Below are positions 30,862 to 32,679 of a DNA stretch of 32,679 nt, piece after piece; position 1 is the first letter of the stretch; every line of letters starts with the position of its first letter. The notes beneath the pieces were generated by a model. That model was not told the DNA's origin, made no database searches, and saw nothing but the letters and a program-made list of their open reading frames with translations. The DNA comes from Bodo saltans (Eukaryota > Euglenozoa > Kinetoplastea > Eubodonida > Bodonidae). The stretch lies in NCBI GenBank assembly GCA_001460835.1, contig CYKH01002064.1, positions 12,979 to 45,657 of the forward strand. Reading direction: 5' to 3'. The position numbers and the translations under genes are program-made.

Positions 30862-32679
30862 ATGCCCACACCAGTGAAGACAATGCTGCGGCTCTCAACT
30901 GGACTTGGGTGCCCACATCAGGCTGACATAGTGGACACCAGTGCGCAGATCGGTAACCAACCAGCACTTCAAGTGCTTAGAGTGCAAAAACTTTCTCGAC
31001 AGCATGATGCTGCAGCTGCCAGTGCAACGAAGCGACCTCGAGAGGTGAACGATGATTGGCTATTTCAAGAGGATCTTCACAACAGACAGACAGCACAAAA
31101 CACCGCTGCTGCAACAGTCAAAACAGAACATTCATTTGTAGTGAAGAAAGAAGAGGTTGATGCATCACCACCACCACCACAACAATGGAGGGCACCATAC
31201 ACCACACCTGGATGCGATGGGATTGTCGTCGTCTCGTACGACACTGCTCCAACCCATCCCCTTCACAAGCCGCATGATCGTGATGATTCTCTTTCCTCCT
31301 CAGGCACAACTAACTGGAAGCCCACAGCCAGCGGAGTGGATGTAAACGACGGTACCTGCATCCCAGTCGAGAGTAGCAGAGAACGCCCGCTGGATAAGTT
31401 CCAAATGCTCTGCGTGACGCATGACACTAACGGACCGCTGTTAATTCGGGCAGGAGCAGGCTCAGGGAAAACGCAAACCATCTCAAAACGGATCGCATAT
31501 TTGATGGAGCGCGGCGTGCCGCCGTACCACATCCTTGGGTTGAGTTTCTCACGTGCTTCCGCAGAGGAGCTTCGGCATCGAGTCGCGGCAACGCTTCCTC
31601 GTCATCGAGTGCCTGATGCAGCAAAGTTGAAGCTGAAGACGATTCATGGGTTTTGTCTTGAAATGTTGCGCAAATATCATGAGCAAGGTGGTCGGCTAGT
31701 TCTGTTCGATGATAAGCAACGGCGAAAGGTCGCCGAACGCGCAGTGATGTCGATGATGGCCGCTGCCAATCGAGGCCAAGCTCCTCGACGGATCGATCGG
31801 GACGCGGTGAATAAGCTCATCAAGTTCATTGATCAAACAAAGCGCACGATCCCTAGCAATGGAGCAAGAACATGGAATGCTCTCGGGCGTGGTGGTCAAG
31901 AGTTGGCCGCACAATTTAAGAAGTACGAGGATATTCTTCACGACGAAGAGGGTGCAGTCGACTTCGCAGATCTTCAGTGGTACTTGTACCTACTCCTAAC
32001 AGACGCGACACCCCGAGATGATCTTCAAGGGCGCACTGTGGCCCAAGACATTCAACGTAGATTTACGCACATCATCGTGGACGAGGTGCAAGATGTCGAC
32101 TCCGTGCAATACGAGATCTTATGCAGGGTGGCGGGCGATGCCTGTCGGGTGTCGTGTGTTGGAGATCCACGCCAGGCAATCTACGGATTTCGAGGAGCCG
32201 TAAAGAATTTCTTTGACACTTGGAAGTCTCGTTTTAGTGTCAAGGACGAGGGGCAACGAGAGCTTCTTTACAACTATCGCAGCGTGAGCCAAGTCGTGGA
32301 GGTCGGAAACGTCGTTGCTGCTGGCTACGCAGGAAACTGCTCAAGCACCAAAGGCACTGGAGCCTTCCCTGTGACCATTCACTACGCTGCGCATGTGGAG
32401 GACATGAACCATAAAGCTCTGAACCTCATCCAATCGATCACATCCTCATCATCTACGAGGGGGTTGAGGTACAGTGATATTGGCATTGTCACAAGGAAAA
32501 GCGCCACTGGCAGAGAACTACAAAAGTTTCTACAGTGTCATCACATTCCATGCAAAACGCTCCGTCGACGAGACCCAACGGCGGCGGTGATGATGCGTGG
32601 ACTTTTGGCGCACCTACGCTGCATCATTGACCCATACGCCTCAAATGTGGATGTGATGGAGGCGCTGGAGTATCCTGAG
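30862..32679 (+). CDS. UvrD/PcrA/Srs2-type SF1A DNA helicase, N-terminal 606 codons (cut by window end)
   Basis: Read directly from ATG 30862; the frame stays open to the window edge, so the C-terminus is missing. Superfamily 1A helicase motifs occur in order. Q motif glutamine is Q181 in LDKFQMLCV. Walker A is GAGSGKT (198-204). Motif Ia is GLSFSRASAEEL (226-237). TIHGF (260-264) matches motif Ib. Walker B is VDEVQD (406-411). Motif III is GDPRQAIYGFRGA (434-446). Motif IV is LYNYRS (469-474). Such enzymes are ATP-driven 3'-5' DNA translocases acting in repair and in removing recombinase filaments. The first 175 residues are a non-conserved, low-complexity extension containing TKRPRE (56-61), which could be a nuclear localisation signal, and a proline/glutamine patch. 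The Walker B variant DEVQD, where relatives usually have an aromatic third residue, is mildly unusual. Whether it is nuclear or mitochondrial cannot be told. Confidence 0.92.
   Translation, partial: MPTPVKTMLRLSTGLGCPHQADIVDTSAQIGNQPALQVLRVQKLSRQHDAAAASATKRPREVNDDWLFQEDLHNRQTAQNTAAATVKTEHSFVVKKEEVDASPPPPQQWRAPYTTPGCDGIVVVSYDTAPTHPLHKPHDRDDSLSSSGTTNWKPTASGVDVNDGTCIPVESSRERPLDKFQMLCVTHDTNGPLLIRAGAGSGKTQTISKRIAYLMERGVPPYHILGLSFSRASAEELRHRVAATLPRHRVPDAAKLKLKTIHGFCLEMLRKYHEQGGRLVLFDDKQRRKVAERAVMSMMAAANRGQAPRRIDRDAVNKLIKFIDQTKRTIPSNGARTWNALGRGGQELAAQFKKYEDILHDEEGAVDFADLQWYLYLLLTDATPRDDLQGRTVAQDIQRRFTHIIVDEVQDVDSVQYEILCRVAGDACRVSCVGDPRQAIYGFRGAVKNFFDTWKSRFSVKDEGQRELLYNYRSVSQVVEVGNVVAAGYAGNCSSTKGTGAFPVTIHYAAHVEDMNHKALNLIQSITSSSSTRGLRYSDIGIVTRKSATGRELQKFLQCHHIPCKTLRRRDPTAAVMMRGLLAHLRCIIDPYASNVDVMEALEYPE

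Noticed and set aside
1-32679. Possibility that the window is from a giant virus or bacterium because of its intronless genes
   Set aside because: GT17 and vanin-like enzymes with eukaryotic secretion signals, CLU-like modules, long disordered proteins and pyrimidine tract-AG signals before nearly every gene fit a kinetoplastid nucleus better. No ribosome-binding-site pattern or operon overlap is seen.

Overview
The window looks like nuclear DNA from a kinetoplastid protist, most plausibly a free-living bodonid of the Bodo saltans type; the species is inference. All nine supported genes lie on the + strand. They are intronless and often very long (up to 2180 codons). They are separated by 160-560 bp spacers, nearly all of which carry a pyrimidine tract, then an AG, then a short leader and the first in-frame ATG. 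That is the layout of a polycistronic transcription unit resolved by spliced-leader trans-splicing. Starts were chosen on this logic, so three reading frames that open upstream on GTG or TTG were shortened to ATG (3462, 27208, 28996).

Region 1 (379-27047) is a block of six large, mostly unnamed proteins that appear to be built from a few shared modules. Genes 1, 5 and 6 (379-3102, 14822-20203, 20625-27047) carry a very divergent module resembling the clustered-mitochondria (CLU) family. Gene 1 keeps the best motifs (HAGADGRYY, then PP; a TEMIGRTLKSVV helix). Genes 2-5 (3462-4085, 4250-7747, 8082-14624, 14822-20203) share a degenerate helical repeat of the form LLxEExxxRxxL. Gene 5 carries both modules and so links the two sets. 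Gene 4 also has a very long acidic, probably disordered segment with three spaced amphipathic helices that resemble PKA-anchoring helices. No function can be assigned with confidence. The block looks like a local expansion and reshuffling of one gene family.

Region 2 (27208-30603) holds two secretory-pathway genes: a type II membrane family-17 glycosyltransferase (MGAT3-like) and a secreted biotinidase/vanin-like amidohydrolase of the nitrilase superfamily. Between them is a tandem direct duplication of about 275 bp. It copied the trans-splice acceptor, leader, start codon and signal-peptide codons of the amidohydrolase gene, leaving a decapitated relic upstream of the working copy.

Region 3 (30862-end) is a UvrD/PcrA/Srs2-type superfamily 1A DNA helicase, cut by the window edge after 606 codons. 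No tRNA, rRNA, CRISPR array, transposon or minus-strand gene was recognised.
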